Of a stretch of 64,000 nucleotides of DNA, positions 39,785 through 49,207 are shown piece by piece. Under the pieces are notes generated by a model. That model saw nothing but the letters and a program-made list of their open reading frames with translations. It made no database searches and was not told the DNA's origin. The DNA is from an uncultured Bacteroidota bacterium (lineage in GTDB: Bacteria; Bacteroidota; Bacteroidia; Flavobacteriales; Flavobacteriaceae): the NCBI GenBank assembly GCA_902523635.1, contig CABZAE010000004.1, forward strand, positions 45,844-109,843, in the 5' to 3' direction. Each line of letters starts with the position of its first letter. The stretch's first letter is position 1. The translations under genes were made by a program, and so were the position numbers.

Positions 39785-40363
39785 ATGTATAAAGTTTTTG
39801 TGAATCAAAAGGTTATTATTTTAACCTCAAAACCTTCTCATGATTCGAAATACCCTCAACTTTCTCTAAAAGAATCATCTTTAAATGAAGTTTTAAAGAT
39901 TCTTAAAAAAAACAAAAAAGTATTATTGGTACACAAAAATGAAGATAAATTAATATCAAAATTTAAGAAAAAAATTAAAGTTGTTAAGGCAGGGGGTGGT
40001 ATAGTAAAAAATCAAAAGGATGAGACACTTTTTATTTTTAGGAGAAATAAGTGGGATTTGCCAAAAGGTAAGAAAGATAAATTTGAATCTATTGAAGATG
40101 CAGCCATGAGAGAGGTGGAAGAGGAAACTGGGGTAAAAGGTTTGAAAATGGATTCATTCTACAAAAAAACCTATCATATTTTTAAAAAAGGAAAAAGACA
40201 TTTGTTAAAAGAAACGAGTTGGTTTAGAATGAAAACAAATTATTCAGGTAAACTTCAACCAGAACTGAGTGAGGATATAACTAAGGTCGTATGGAAGGAT
40301 GAAAAAACAATTCGTTTGATAAAAAATACTTTTCCTAACATAAAACTTCTTTTGGATATCTAG
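39785..40363 (+). CDS. NUDIX hydrolase
   Basis: The NUDIX box is complete: G, five residues, E, seven residues, REVEEETGV (KGKKDKFESIEDAAMREVEEETGV spans it), so it should hydrolyse a nucleoside diphosphate linked to another group. The first 65 residues are an extra basic domain usual for the flavobacterial relative. I chose the ATG at 39785 because the longer frame would run through pyrE. The product is 192 residues. Its 3' end overlaps convergent coaD by 4 nt. Confidence 0.9.
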   Translation: MYKVFVNQKVIILTSKPSHDSKYPQLSLKESSLNEVLKILKKNKKVLLVHKNEDKLISKFKKKIKVVKAGGGIVKNQKDETLFIFRRNKWDLPKGKKDKFESIEDAAMREVEEETGVKGLKMDSFYKKTYHIFKKGKRHLLKETSWFRMKTNYSGKLQPELSEDITKVVWKDEKTIRLIKNTFPNIKLLLDI

Positions 40364-40815
40364 GATAAATTTAAACAATCAGGAACCAATAATTTATAAT
40401 CCCCATTATTTGAAATAAGCTCCCTTACAATTGAGCTACTTATGTATGATGTCTTTGCTGATGTTAACAAAAATATAGTTTCAATTTTTGATAATTTTCG
40501 ATTGGTCCTTGCAATTGCTTTTTCAAATTCAAAATCACCATTATTGCGAATACCTCGGACGATAAAATTTGCACCAACCTTTTTACAAAAATCAATTGTA
40601 AGTCCACTGTAACTTAAAACTTTTACTTTTGGTTCATTTTTTAGACATTTTTTGATGAAATCTACTCTTTGTTTAGAGTTAAACATTGTGTTTTTATTTT
40701 CATTAACACCAACACCTACAATAATTTCATCAAACATGGAAAGACTTCTTTTTAATATATCAAGATGTCCTAATGTAAATGGGTCGAAAGTTCCTGGAAA
40801 AATAGCTTTTCTCAT
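40360..40815 (-). CDS. coaD: Phosphopantetheine adenylyltransferase
   Basis: This 151-residue coenzyme A pathway enzyme has the nucleotidyltransferase motif FPGTFDPFTLGHLDI, the FIVRGIRNNGDFEFE segment, and the C-terminal YISSSIVREL. It follows ddl by 13 nt on the minus strand. Confidence 0.97.
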   Translation of the reverse strand: MRKAIFPGTFDPFTLGHLDILKRSLSMFDEIIVGVGVNENKNTMFNSKQRVDFIKKCLKNEPKVKVLSYSGLTIDFCKKVGANFIVRGIRNNGDFEFEKAIARTNRKLSKIETIFLLTSAKTSYISSSIVRELISNNGDYKLLVPDCLNLS

Positions 40816-40828
40816 TATTAATTAAAAT

Positions 40829-41803
40829 TTATATAAACGTTTGTTCAATAAGTTCGTCAATTATCTCCTTTACAGATATTCCAATATTTTTGGCTTGTTT
40901 TGGGAAAATACTCTCATTTGTCATTCCTGGGATTGAATTAAGTTCCAGAAAATGAGGTATTTGATCAACAAATATAAATTCACTTCTGGAGATTCCTTTA
41001 ATTCCAAGCTTGTTGTAAATTTTTACAGCAATTTCAGAAACATTTTTTCTTTGAACAGCATTGATATTTGCAGGAGTAATTTCTTGTGATTGACCGAGAT
41101 ATTTAGCATCATAATCAAAAAAATCGTTTTCAGAAATTAGTTCAGTTATTCCAAAAACCAGTGTTTCATTTTTATATTTCATAACTCCTACTGAAACTTC
41201 AGTTCCTTCCAAAAATGATTCTATTAAAATTTCATTATCAAATTCGAATGCTTTTTTTACCGATGAGGTGAGTTCGCTAACTGAGTGAACTTTATAAACT
41301 CCAAAGCTACTTCCAGATTTATTTGCTTTTACAAAACAGGGTAATCCAAGCTCATCAATTATTTGAGTTGGTTCAATAATGTCTGAACAATTTATATGAA
41401 CAGATTTTGCAGTTGGAATATTGTATTTTTTGAGAACAGAAATACAATCACGTTTGTTAAAAGTCAAGGCTGATGTATATGAATTACATCCAGTGTATGG
41501 AATGCCTAAAAGATCAAAATATGATTGTAAAATCCCATCTTCACCAGGTGAGCCGTGAATCATAATTATAACTACATCAAAATTTATGCGATTCTTACCG
41601 ATTTCTATTGAGAAATCTTCCTTATTAACAGCTATTTTTTCACCATCTGAGGAATGATACAGCCAGGAGTCTTTTTTAATTACTATTTTAAATGGAGTAT
41701 ATTTGTTTCTGTCAATATTTTGGAAGATGACATCTCCACTTTGAATTGAAACATCAAATTCGCTCGAAAAACCACCGGAAAGTATTGCGACATTTTTTTT
41801 CAC
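40829..41803 (-). CDS. ddl: D-alanine--D-alanine ligase
   Basis: This 324-residue ATP-grasp enzyme makes the D-Ala-D-Ala dipeptide for peptidoglycan. It has the N-terminal AILSGGFSSEFDVSIQSG, HGSPGEDG, FVKANKSGSSFGVYKV, and the metal-binding C-terminal LELNSIPGMT. It is divergent from the PASTA gene, with a 70-nt gap, and is followed by coaD. Confidence 0.96.
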   Translation of the reverse strand: MKKNVAILSGGFSSEFDVSIQSGDVIFQNIDRNKYTPFKIVIKKDSWLYHSSDGEKIAVNKEDFSIEIGKNRINFDVVIIMIHGSPGEDGILQSYFDLLGIPYTGCNSYTSALTFNKRDCISVLKKYNIPTAKSVHINCSDIIEPTQIIDELGLPCFVKANKSGSSFGVYKVHSVSELTSSVKKAFEFDNEILIESFLEGTEVSVGVMKYKNETLVFGITELISENDFFDYDAKYLGQSQEITPANINAVQRKNVSEIAVKIYNKLGIKGISRSEFIFVDQIPHFLELNSIPGMTNESIFPKQAKNIGISVKEIIDELIEQTFI

Positions 41804-41873
41804 TTTAGTAAAAGTACCAATTTTTACTGTCTAAATATTTAGATAACATATTTTATATATTTGTTTTTTTGCA

Positions 41874-42437
41874 ATGAATCTGTTAAAATATTTTTTTTCC
41901 ATATATTTTTTTAGACAGTTTTTTACAGCTTGTTTAACAACAACCTTTTTGGTCCTTTTTGTTTTTGTCTTTTTAAATCTAAGTACAAATCACAATCGCT
42001 ATATTTTAGTTCCAGATTTGGTTGGTAAAAACCTAATCGAAATCAATGAAATTTTGAATGAAAACAAATTGAATTTTGAAATAACAGACTCTACATTTTA
42101 TAATCCTGATTTTCCAAAATACACCGTTCTTAGCCATTTTCCATCAGCTAATTCGAAAGTAAAAAAAAATAGAAAAATATACCTAACAGTAAATCCAACC
42201 AACTTTAGAAAAGTCGCAATTCCGAATATAATTCAAATTACTAAAAGAAGCGCAATCTCATCACTACTATCGACCGATCTTGAAATAGGAGAGATTTTAT
42301 ACGAGAATAACATTGGAAAAGATATGGTTATTCAAATACTATTTAATGATGATGAGGTTGAGCCTGGACTTTTAGTTCCAAAAAAATCACGAATTGACCT
42401 TGTTCTTGGCAACGGTATCGCACCAAATGATGAATAA
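41874..42437 (+). CDS. PASTA-domain membrane protein
   Basis: This 187-residue protein has one N-terminal transmembrane helix (TTFLVLFVFVFLNLS) and about two PASTA repeats (VPDLVGKNLIEINEILNENKL and IPNIIQITKRSAISSLL). PASTA domains bind peptidoglycan stem peptides, which fits the divergent position next to ddl. There is no kinase domain. Its last codons overlap the rluD start. Confidence 0.88.
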   Translation: MNLLKYFFSIYFFRQFFTACLTTTFLVLFVFVFLNLSTNHNRYILVPDLVGKNLIEINEILNENKLNFEITDSTFYNPDFPKYTVLSHFPSANSKVKKNRKIYLTVNPTNFRKVAIPNIIQITKRSAISSLLSTDLEIGEILYENNIGKDMVIQILFNDDEVEPGLLVPKKSRIDLVLGNGIAPNDE

Positions 42438-43452
42438 AGTTTCAAATATTGATGATCTTAACTCAGAGCTTTTTGAACATTTTCAATTTAAAGCTGATAA
42501 GGGACAAGAGCCTTTGAGGGTTGATAAATTTTTAATGAACAGAATTGAAAATGCCACTAGAAATAAAATTCAAAAAGCTGCAAAAAAAGGCTACATTTTG
42601 ATCAATGATTTTTCAGTAAAACCAAGTCAAAAAGTAAAACCATACGATTATGTAAGGGTAATGTTTTCGCATCCTCCTTATGAAAATTTATTGGAACCTG
42701 AAAATATATCTCTTGATGTTGTTTTTGAAGATCAAGATTTAATAATAGTTAACAAACCGCCAGGAATTGTAGTTCACCCAGGTCATGGAAATTATAGTGG
42801 AACATTACTAAATGGTCTAATTTACCATTTTCAAAATTTACCTAATAACGAGCAAGGAAGACCTGGACTAGTACATAGAATTGATAAAGATACAAGTGGA
42901 TTATTAGTTGTTGCCAAAACAGAGTCTGCAATGACAGATCTTGCAAAACAATTTTTTTTAAAGTCGACTAAGCGAGTTTACAATGCACTAGTTTGGGGGG
43001 TTTTGAAAAAAAAAAGTGGAACAATTGATAAAAACTTGATGAGGGATAGTAAAAATCGTCTAATTATGAGTGTAACCAACCAACCTGAAATTGGGAAACG
43101 AGCAATTACTCATTACAAAGTTGTTCGTGAATTTAATTATGTGTCTCTAATTGAATGTAAATTGGAAACTGGAAGAACACATCAAATCAGAGCGCATATG
43201 AAACACATAGGACATCCAATTTTTAATGATATTAGATATGGTGGTGACAAAATACTCAAAGGGACGGTATTTAATAAATATAAACAGTTCGTAGAGAACT
43301 GCTTTAAATTACTTCCAAGACAAGCATTACATGCTAAAACAATAGGTTTTATTCATCCCACCACAAAAAAAGAAATGGTCTTTGATTCTAATCTTCCAAC
43401 AGATCTTACTAATTGTATTGAAAAATGGAAAAACTATTCAAATAAAGTTTGA
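42427..43452 (+). CDS. rluD: Ribosomal large-subunit pseudouridine synthase (RluD type)
   Basis: An N-terminal S4 domain (about 25-85, LRVDKFLMNRIENATRNKIQKAA) precedes the catalytic domain with HRIDKDTSGLLVVAK (catalytic Asp) and ECKLETGRTHQIRAHM. It would modify 23S rRNA uridines; the exact sites are inferred from the RluD-like layout. I chose the first of two tandem ATGs (42427/42430), overlapping the PASTA gene by 11 nt. The product is 341 residues. Confidence 0.92.
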   Translation: MMNKVSNIDDLNSELFEHFQFKADKGQEPLRVDKFLMNRIENATRNKIQKAAKKGYILINDFSVKPSQKVKPYDYVRVMFSHPPYENLLEPENISLDVVFEDQDLIIVNKPPGIVVHPGHGNYSGTLLNGLIYHFQNLPNNEQGRPGLVHRIDKDTSGLLVVAKTESAMTDLAKQFFLKSTKRVYNALVWGVLKKKSGTIDKNLMRDSKNRLIMSVTNQPEIGKRAITHYKVVREFNYVSLIECKLETGRTHQIRAHMKHIGHPIFNDIRYGGDKILKGTVFNKYKQFVENCFKLLPRQALHAKTIGFIHPTTKKEMVFDSNLPTDLTNCIEKWKNYSNKV

Positions 43453-43485
43453 TTTTTTTTAATTTTGTGAAAAATATTTAATAGA

Positions 43486-44247
43486 ATGAAAATAATTATT
43501 TCACCAGCTAAATCTCTTGACTTCGAAACAAAATTGCCTACATCACAATTTTCAATTCCAGATTTTTTGAAAGAGTCATCTTTAATTAATGATTCCTTAA
43601 AAAAGAGGTCGCCCAATGAATTAAAATCAATGATGAAAATTTCTGAAAAACTGGCTGATTTAAATTGGAAAAGAAATAATAGTTTTAAACTACCTTTCAA
43701 TAAAGAAAATGCAAGACCCAGTATTTTTACATTTAATGGTGATGTGTATAGTGGTTTAGATGCATTTTCACTTAGCACTGAAAAAATATCAAGGTCTCAA
43801 GATTCAGTCAGAATTTTATCTGGCCTATATGGTGTTCTAAGACCTTTAGATTTGATTCAAGCTTACAGGCTAGAAATGGGAACAAAGCTAAGTGTAAACG
43901 GTTCTTCAAATTTATATGATTTTTGGAGTGAAAAAATTACAAAAAAACTTAACGAGGAATTAAAAGAAAACGAAATTTTAGTAAACCTGGCAAGTAATGA
44001 GTATTCCTCTGTTATCGACAAAAAATCTCTAAAAACTACAATGATATCGCCAGTTTTCAAAGATCTGAAAAATGGGAAATTAAAAATTATATCTTTCTAT
44101 GCTAAAAAAGCAAGGGGGTTAATGGTAAGATTTATTTTAGACAGTGGATCCAAAACTTCAGAGGATTTGAAAAGCTTTAATTACGGAGGATATTCGTTCA
44201 GCGAAATTGAATCTCAGAAACAAAAGGAATTGGTTTTTATACGCTAA
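43486..44247 (+). CDS. yaaA: Peroxide stress protein YaaA family
   Basis: The 253 residues begin with the family-specific IIISPAKSLDFET. Other hallmarks are FNGDVYSGLDA, ILSGLYGVLRPLDLIQAYRLEMGT and the C-terminal FNYGGYSF. In E. coli the protein binds DNA and limits iron-driven damage during peroxide stress. It is convergent with trpA, with 1 nt between stops. Confidence 0.94.
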   Translation: MKIIISPAKSLDFETKLPTSQFSIPDFLKESSLINDSLKKRSPNELKSMMKISEKLADLNWKRNNSFKLPFNKENARPSIFTFNGDVYSGLDAFSLSTEKISRSQDSVRILSGLYGVLRPLDLIQAYRLEMGTKLSVNGSSNLYDFWSEKITKKLNEELKENEILVNLASNEYSSVIDKKSLKTTMISPVFKDLKNGKLKIISFYAKKARGLMVRFILDSGSKTSEDLKSFNYGGYSFSEIESQKQKELVFIR

Positions 44248-44248
44248 T

Positions 44249-45013
44249 CTAAGCTCTAATTTTTTTAATAAATCTGTCAATTTTTCCAATTCCCTCTTTA
44301 TCTATAAAATTTATGAAGGCTGAACCAATGATGGCACCATTGCTAAAATTGATTGCGTCTTTGTAGGTGTTTTTATTACTGATACCAAACCCAATAAGAA
44401 GAGGTGATTTTAAATTCATGTTATTGATTCTTCTAAAATATTTTTTTTGGTCAGCCTGAAAGGATTTTACGGCTCCAGTAATACTAAAACTACTAACCAT
44501 ATAAATGAAACCGGTTGAAATTTTGTCAATGAATCGAATCCTTTTGTCAGATGTTTGAGGTGTGATTAAAAACATATTTAAAAGCCTGTATTTGTAAAAA
44601 ACTTCTTTGTACTTAGCATGATATATATCAGCAGGTAAATCTGGAATGATTAAACCATCTATTCCAACAGACTGACAATCTTTACAGAAAGATTCGATAC
44701 CATATTGTATGATAGGGTTCAAATAACCCATTATAACCAACGGAATATTGGTTTTACTTCTAATATTTTTTAGTTGTTTAAATAAATTTTTTGTTGTCAT
44801 TCCGTTTTTAAGTGCAATAGTTGAGCTTTCTTGTATTGTTGGCCCATCTGCAAGAGGGTCACTGTATGGAAGACCGATCTCAACGATGTCTACTCCGCTT
44901 TTTTCTAGACTCTCAATAACATTAACTGTATCATTTAGTTCTGGAAAGCCTGCAGTAAAATATATGGACAAAATTTCCTTTTTATCTTTGAAAACTTTAT
45001 TAATTCTATTCAT
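44249..45013 (-). CDS. trpA: Tryptophan synthase alpha chain
   Basis: This 254-residue enzyme cleaves indole-3-glycerol phosphate to indole. SIYFTAGFPEL holds the catalytic Glu region, VDIVEIGLPYSDPLADGP the catalytic Asp, and the phosphate-binding GFGISN and GAIIGSAF follow. I chose the ATG at 45013 (MNRINKVF); longer in-frame starts would lie in the sulfatase gene. Its start overlaps the sulfatase stop by 8 nt. This is the last gene of the trp operon. Confidence 0.96.
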   Translation of the reverse strand: MNRINKVFKDKKEILSIYFTAGFPELNDTVNVIESLEKSGVDIVEIGLPYSDPLADGPTIQESSTIALKNGMTTKNLFKQLKNIRSKTNIPLVIMGYLNPIIQYGIESFCKDCQSVGIDGLIIPDLPADIYHAKYKEVFYKYRLLNMFLITPQTSDKRIRFIDKISTGFIYMVSSFSITGAVKSFQADQKKYFRRINNMNLKSPLLIGFGISNKNTYKDAINFSNGAIIGSAFINFIDKEGIGKIDRFIKKIRA

Positions 45014-46556
45014 CAGCTGGTTTAAAATATGTTCTTTTACCATTTTTATCATACAAATCACCGGGGGTGATATTTGGAGCTTTTTTGTAAGATTCTTGCT
45101 CAAGTTGTCTTCCAATGCCTTTGGGGATGGCATTTGCTCCTTTAATTCTCAAATCAATTTCTAGTTTTAGTGAATCAAGAACTTTAAGATAATTTGGATT
45201 TTTTGATTGGTTAACCATTTCCTCCTTATCATTTTGATGATCGTAAAGTTCATAACCTAATTCTCCATCTTCTCCCCACTTTGTTAATCTATACCTGTCT
45301 GTTTTTATTGAATAACCATTTTTCCATCTTGTTAATGCACTCTTTCTAACAGACGAACCAACATTTTTTAAAATAGGAGTTAAGCTTTTTCCAACTACAT
45401 GGTCAGGTGTTTCAATTCCAGTCAATTCCATAAGTGTGGGATATATATCTATCATTTCCACCGGAGAATTGGTTCTTAATCCACTTTTCAAGCCTGGAAC
45501 AGAAAAAATTAAAGGGATTCTTGTTGAATTTTCAAATAAAGTTTGCTTTTGCCAATGACCATGTTCACTTAAATGATAACCATGATCTGACGTAAAAACG
45601 ACAACAGTATTTTTATCCAATCCCGTTTGTTTAAGTTTTTTTAGAATTCTTCCAATTTGAGCATCCATAAAAGTGGTAGTGGCGAAGTATGCTTCTTTAA
45701 TCTCTTTCGCAAGATCATTATTTGATTTTAAGTTTAGTAATCCCTGATTTCTATTTCCCCATCTTATAGATTTAGCAGCAGGATCTGGTAAAGTGCTTAA
45801 ATATTCCTCGGTACTACCGTTGTATAGAATTTCCATATTATCCATATCATACATGTCATAATATTTTTTTGGAGCAACGAAAGGCACATGTGGTCGATAC
45901 ATACCAACAGCTAAAAAGAAATTTTGACCACTTTTAGAGAATTTATCTAATTGCTCTATAGCTTCAGTCGCAACAATACCATCAGTTTGTTCCTCATCTG
46001 TTCCATCAGCGGCTAACCAACTCAGAGTTCCTCCATAGTGTCTTTCCCTAAGTGTATTGATTTTATATTCTTCTTCTTTATCCCTTCCCCATGGATTTAT
46101 CGTATAATCCCATGTGTAAATGTCATCTGCACTTGAAGTACCAATTGAACTGGGGTTATCGTAATGATAAATTTTTCCAATACGAACAGATCTATAACCC
46201 TGCTGTCTAAATCTTTGTCCAATTGTTACAACATCAGGAACTGTTGTTCTCAGTAAAACATTATTTTGAGTGATTTTGGTTTGATCCGAGTACATACCAG
46301 TCATAAATGAAGCTCTTGATGGTCCGCACAGTGGATATTGATTGTGTGCATTTTCAAATAAAACTCCGTTGGATGCCAATTTGTCAATTGAAGGACTAAT
46401 AACTTGAGGGTGATTATAAGATCCAAGGTCACAGTTTAAATCGTCAGCAATTAAAAAAAGAACATTAAGTTTTTTGTTCCCTTGCGTTTCATTTTTTTTT
46501 ACGCATCCCAACGAAAGAACTACAATTAACATTAAAAAAAATTTTAAATTTTTCAT
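45006..46556 (-). CDS. Lipoprotein sulfatase (iduronate-2-sulfatase-like) inside the trp operon
   Basis: This 516-residue type I sulfatase has a lipoprotein signal (LSLGC). The formylglycine motif is CGPSRASFMTG with C77; metal ligands are in LIADDLNCD and FTSDHGYHLSEHG. The C-terminal part (WKNGYSIKTDRYRLTKW) is typical of S1 sulfatases. It should act in the periplasm on sulfated glycans after activation by a formylglycine-generating enzyme not seen here. Oddly, it lies between trpB (69-nt gap) and trpA (8-nt overlap). Confidence 0.92.
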   Translation of the reverse strand: MKNLKFFLMLIVVLSLGCVKKNETQGNKKLNVLFLIADDLNCDLGSYNHPQVISPSIDKLASNGVLFENAHNQYPLCGPSRASFMTGMYSDQTKITQNNVLLRTTVPDVVTIGQRFRQQGYRSVRIGKIYHYDNPSSIGTSSADDIYTWDYTINPWGRDKEEEYKINTLRERHYGGTLSWLAADGTDEEQTDGIVATEAIEQLDKFSKSGQNFFLAVGMYRPHVPFVAPKKYYDMYDMDNMEILYNGSTEEYLSTLPDPAAKSIRWGNRNQGLLNLKSNNDLAKEIKEAYFATTTFMDAQIGRILKKLKQTGLDKNTVVVFTSDHGYHLSEHGHWQKQTLFENSTRIPLIFSVPGLKSGLRTNSPVEMIDIYPTLMELTGIETPDHVVGKSLTPILKNVGSSVRKSALTRWKNGYSIKTDRYRLTKWGEDGELGYELYDHQNDKEEMVNQSKNPNYLKVLDSLKLEIDLRIKGANAIPKGIGRQLEQESYKKAPNITPGDLYDKNGKRTYFKPADE

Positions 46557-46625
46557 TTATTTAATTTTCACATTTAATAACAACTAAAAGATTTTTGGAT
46601 GCTTTTCGTTTAAAAACTAAGTTAA

Positions 46626-47813
46626 TTAAAGTTTAAAAAAATCAATGTAAGTATCTAAATCTTTATCTCCTCTCCCAGAACAATTGAATACAACTATATC
46701 ATCTTTTTTAAATTTCATATGATCGAGTACTGCAAAAGCATGTGCTGTCTCAATTGCAGGAATTATGCCCTCAGAGACTGACAGATTTAGACCCCAATCC
46801 ATGGCCTCATTGTCATTGATTGAGATAAACTTTCCTCTTCCTGTTTTGTACAGATTAGCATGCATTGGACCTATTCCTGGATAATCAAGACCAGCTGAAA
46901 TCGAGTAAGGTTCAGTTATTTGTCCATCTTTACTTTGCATGAGTAATGTTTTTGAACCATGAATAATTCCTTCTTTACCCAAGCTTGTTGTTGCAGCACT
47001 GTAACCAGAGTTAACTCCTTTTCCCTCAGCTTCAACACAAACTATATTTACTTTTTTGTTGTCCAAGAATGGGTAAAAAATTCCGGCTGCGTTGCTTCCA
47101 CCCCCAACACAAGCAATTAGATAATCAGGATAATCCCTATTCTCTAAGCTTTTTAATTGATCTTTAATTTCAAAACCAATTACAGACTGAAATCGTGCAA
47201 CCATATCAGGATAGGGATGAGGTCCAACAACAGAGCCTATGATGTAATGTGTGTCAACGGGGTTTTTTATCCAATCCCTAATGGCCTCATTTGTAGCATC
47301 TTTGAGTGTTTTACTTCCAGATTTTGCGGGAATCACTTCAGCACCAAGCATTTTCATTCTAGCAACATTAGGCGATTGTCTTTTTATGTCAACTTCACCC
47401 ATATAAATTACACATTCAATTCCCATCAATGCACAAACTGTTGCTGTTGCAACCCCATGCTGACCAGCCCCTGTTTCGGCAATTATCCGTTTCTTACCCA
47501 ACTTTTGAGCAAGCAGTATTTGACCTATTGTATTGTTTATTTTATGGGCACCAGTATGACACAAATCTTCCCTTTTAAGGTATATTCTCGTATTATATTT
47601 TTCTGAAATTCTTTTCGCAAAGTATAGTGGAGTAGGTCTTCCGACATAATTTTTCAATAATTCATCAAACTCTTTGGTAAAGCTTTTTCTTGTAATCAAA
47701 CTAACGTATTTCTTACGCAACTCTTCAATATTGGCATGCATCATTTCAGGGATAAAGGCTCCGCCAAAGTCGCCATAAAAACCGTTTTTATCAATGTTGT
47801 AAGATGTTTTCAT
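46626..47813 (-). CDS. trpB: Tryptophan synthase beta chain
   Basis: This 395-residue PLP enzyme joins indole and serine. The PLP lysine lies in REDLCHTGAHKINNTIGQ, the phosphate-binding loop is CVGGGSNAAGIF, and the N terminus YGDFGGAFIPE is canonical TrpB1. Its start overlaps the end of trpF by 23 nt, so the two are translationally coupled. Confidence 0.98.
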   Translation of the reverse strand: MKTSYNIDKNGFYGDFGGAFIPEMMHANIEELRKKYVSLITRKSFTKEFDELLKNYVGRPTPLYFAKRISEKYNTRIYLKREDLCHTGAHKINNTIGQILLAQKLGKKRIIAETGAGQHGVATATVCALMGIECVIYMGEVDIKRQSPNVARMKMLGAEVIPAKSGSKTLKDATNEAIRDWIKNPVDTHYIIGSVVGPHPYPDMVARFQSVIGFEIKDQLKSLENRDYPDYLIACVGGGSNAAGIFYPFLDNKKVNIVCVEAEGKGVNSGYSAATTSLGKEGIIHGSKTLLMQSKDGQITEPYSISAGLDYPGIGPMHANLYKTGRGKFISINDNEAMDWGLNLSVSEGIIPAIETAHAFAVLDHMKFKKDDIVVFNCSGRGDKDLDTYIDFFKL

Positions 47814-48420
47814 TATTTAATTTATTTATAAGTTTTTCGATTTTAGTTTTATTTTTTAGTCCAGGTCTTATTTCAAATTTACTGTTGATATCAATTCCAA
47901 AAATTGGGAGATTCATTTTTTTTAACTCAATTATTCTGTTGACATCGCTGATATCTATTCCGCCGCTTAGAAAGAAACCTTTCGATGAATTGTAATTTTT
48001 AAGAATGGACCAATTAAACTTTTGACCTGATCCACCATACTTTTCAGATTTTGTGTCAAATAAATAATATTTGCAGAGTTTTTCAAAGGGAGCTAATTTT
48101 TCAAAATTAAAGTTTTCACTTAGATGAAATACTTTTATCACTTTGCAAAAGGAATTTACTTCAGAACAAAACTCTTTATTTTCGTTTCCATGAAGTTGTA
48201 CAAAATCTAGACCAAATTTTTTAACATTTTTTTTAATTAGGTCTAAATCTTGATTTACAAAAACACCAACTTTCTTGACGTGATTTGGAATTGAAATTTC
48301 TTTTTCAGAAAAAAATCTTTTTGTTTTTGGCCAAAAAATAAATCCCATAAAATCAGGAAGAAGTTTCGCAACCTCTTTAATATTATCATTAATTTTCATT
48401 CCACAAACCTTCAGTTTCAT
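47791..48420 (-). CDS. trpF: Phosphoribosylanthranilate isomerase
   Basis: This 209-residue TIM-barrel enzyme begins KLKVCGMKIND, with the catalytic Cys in KVCGM. FVQLHGNE and FFLSGGIDISDV are conserved. It is followed by trpB with a 23-nt overlap, and trpC ends 1 nt before its start. Confidence 0.95.
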   Translation of the reverse strand: MKLKVCGMKINDNIKEVAKLLPDFMGFIFWPKTKRFFSEKEISIPNHVKKVGVFVNQDLDLIKKNVKKFGLDFVQLHGNENKEFCSEVNSFCKVIKVFHLSENFNFEKLAPFEKLCKYYLFDTKSEKYGGSGQKFNWSILKNYNSSKGFFLSGGIDISDVNRIIELKKMNLPIFGIDINSKFEIRPGLKNKTKIEKLINKLNNENILQH

Positions 48421-48421
48421 T

Positions 48422-49207
48422 TTATTTATTTAAATCTTTCATCATTTTAGACAGCTCATTTCCGGGATTAGATTTTGACATGAATTTCTCTCCAATTAAA
48501 AACCCATTAAAACCGTAATCTTTTAATAGTAATATTTCAGATGAATTTGAAATTCCACTTTCAGAAATTTTAGCATACTCATTGGGAATTAGTTTAGATA
48601 ATATTTTACTTTGATTTAAATCAACTTTAAAATTTTTCAAATTTCTGTTGTTGATTCCAATAATGTCAACTGTTTCATGAAAACACATATTAAGCTCATT
48701 TTTATTATGGACTTCAACTAGAACATCTAATCCTATTGATTTTGCACAAATACTTAAATTTCTTATTGATTTTTTATCTAAACATGCTGCTATTAATAAA
48801 ATTGCATCAGCTCCAATTGCTTTGGATTCCACCACTTGGAACTCATCTATAATAAATTCCTTTCTCAATATAGGCAAGTTAGTTATCTCCCTTGATTCAA
48901 TTATGTCATTAATGTTTCCTCCAAAAAACTTTTGATCAGTTAAAATTGATAATGCATTGGCACCCTCATTCTCATAATCTCTAATAATTCTATTGACTTT
49001 GGCTTCCAAATTAATTTTTGGTTTAGATGGAGATTTTCTTTTGAATTCGGTAATTATCCCGAAACTACTTTTAATCAAGTTATTTTTCAAGGAATTTGTT
49101 TTTCTATTAAAATTTTCGTGCTTTTCTAGATCACCATATGACTTAACAGATCTTTGATGAAGCAGTTCATTTCTTTTAAATTTTATGATCTTTTCTAAAA
49201 TGCTCAT
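48422..49207 (-). CDS. trpC: Indole-3-glycerol phosphate synthase
   Basis: This 261-residue TIM barrel has FGIITEFKRKSPSKP, ALSILTDQKFFGG, LRKEFIIDEFQV, GINNRNLKNFKVD and SESGIS, all IGPS hallmarks. Its start overlaps trpD by 4 nt (ATGA-type junction). It is separate from trpF, unlike the fused enterobacterial form. Confidence 0.96.
   Translation of the reverse strand: MSILEKIIKFKRNELLHQRSVKSYGDLEKHENFNRKTNSLKNNLIKSSFGIITEFKRKSPSKPKINLEAKVNRIIRDYENEGANALSILTDQKFFGGNINDIIESREITNLPILRKEFIIDEFQVVESKAIGADAILLIAACLDKKSIRNLSICAKSIGLDVLVEVHNKNELNMCFHETVDIIGINNRNLKNFKVDLNQSKILSKLIPNEYAKISESGISNSSEILLLKDYGFNGFLIGEKFMSKSNPGNELSKMMKDLNK

Noticed and set aside
47157-47606. 149-codon frame antisense to trpB
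   Set aside because: It lies wholly within the highly conserved trpB gene and resembles no protein.
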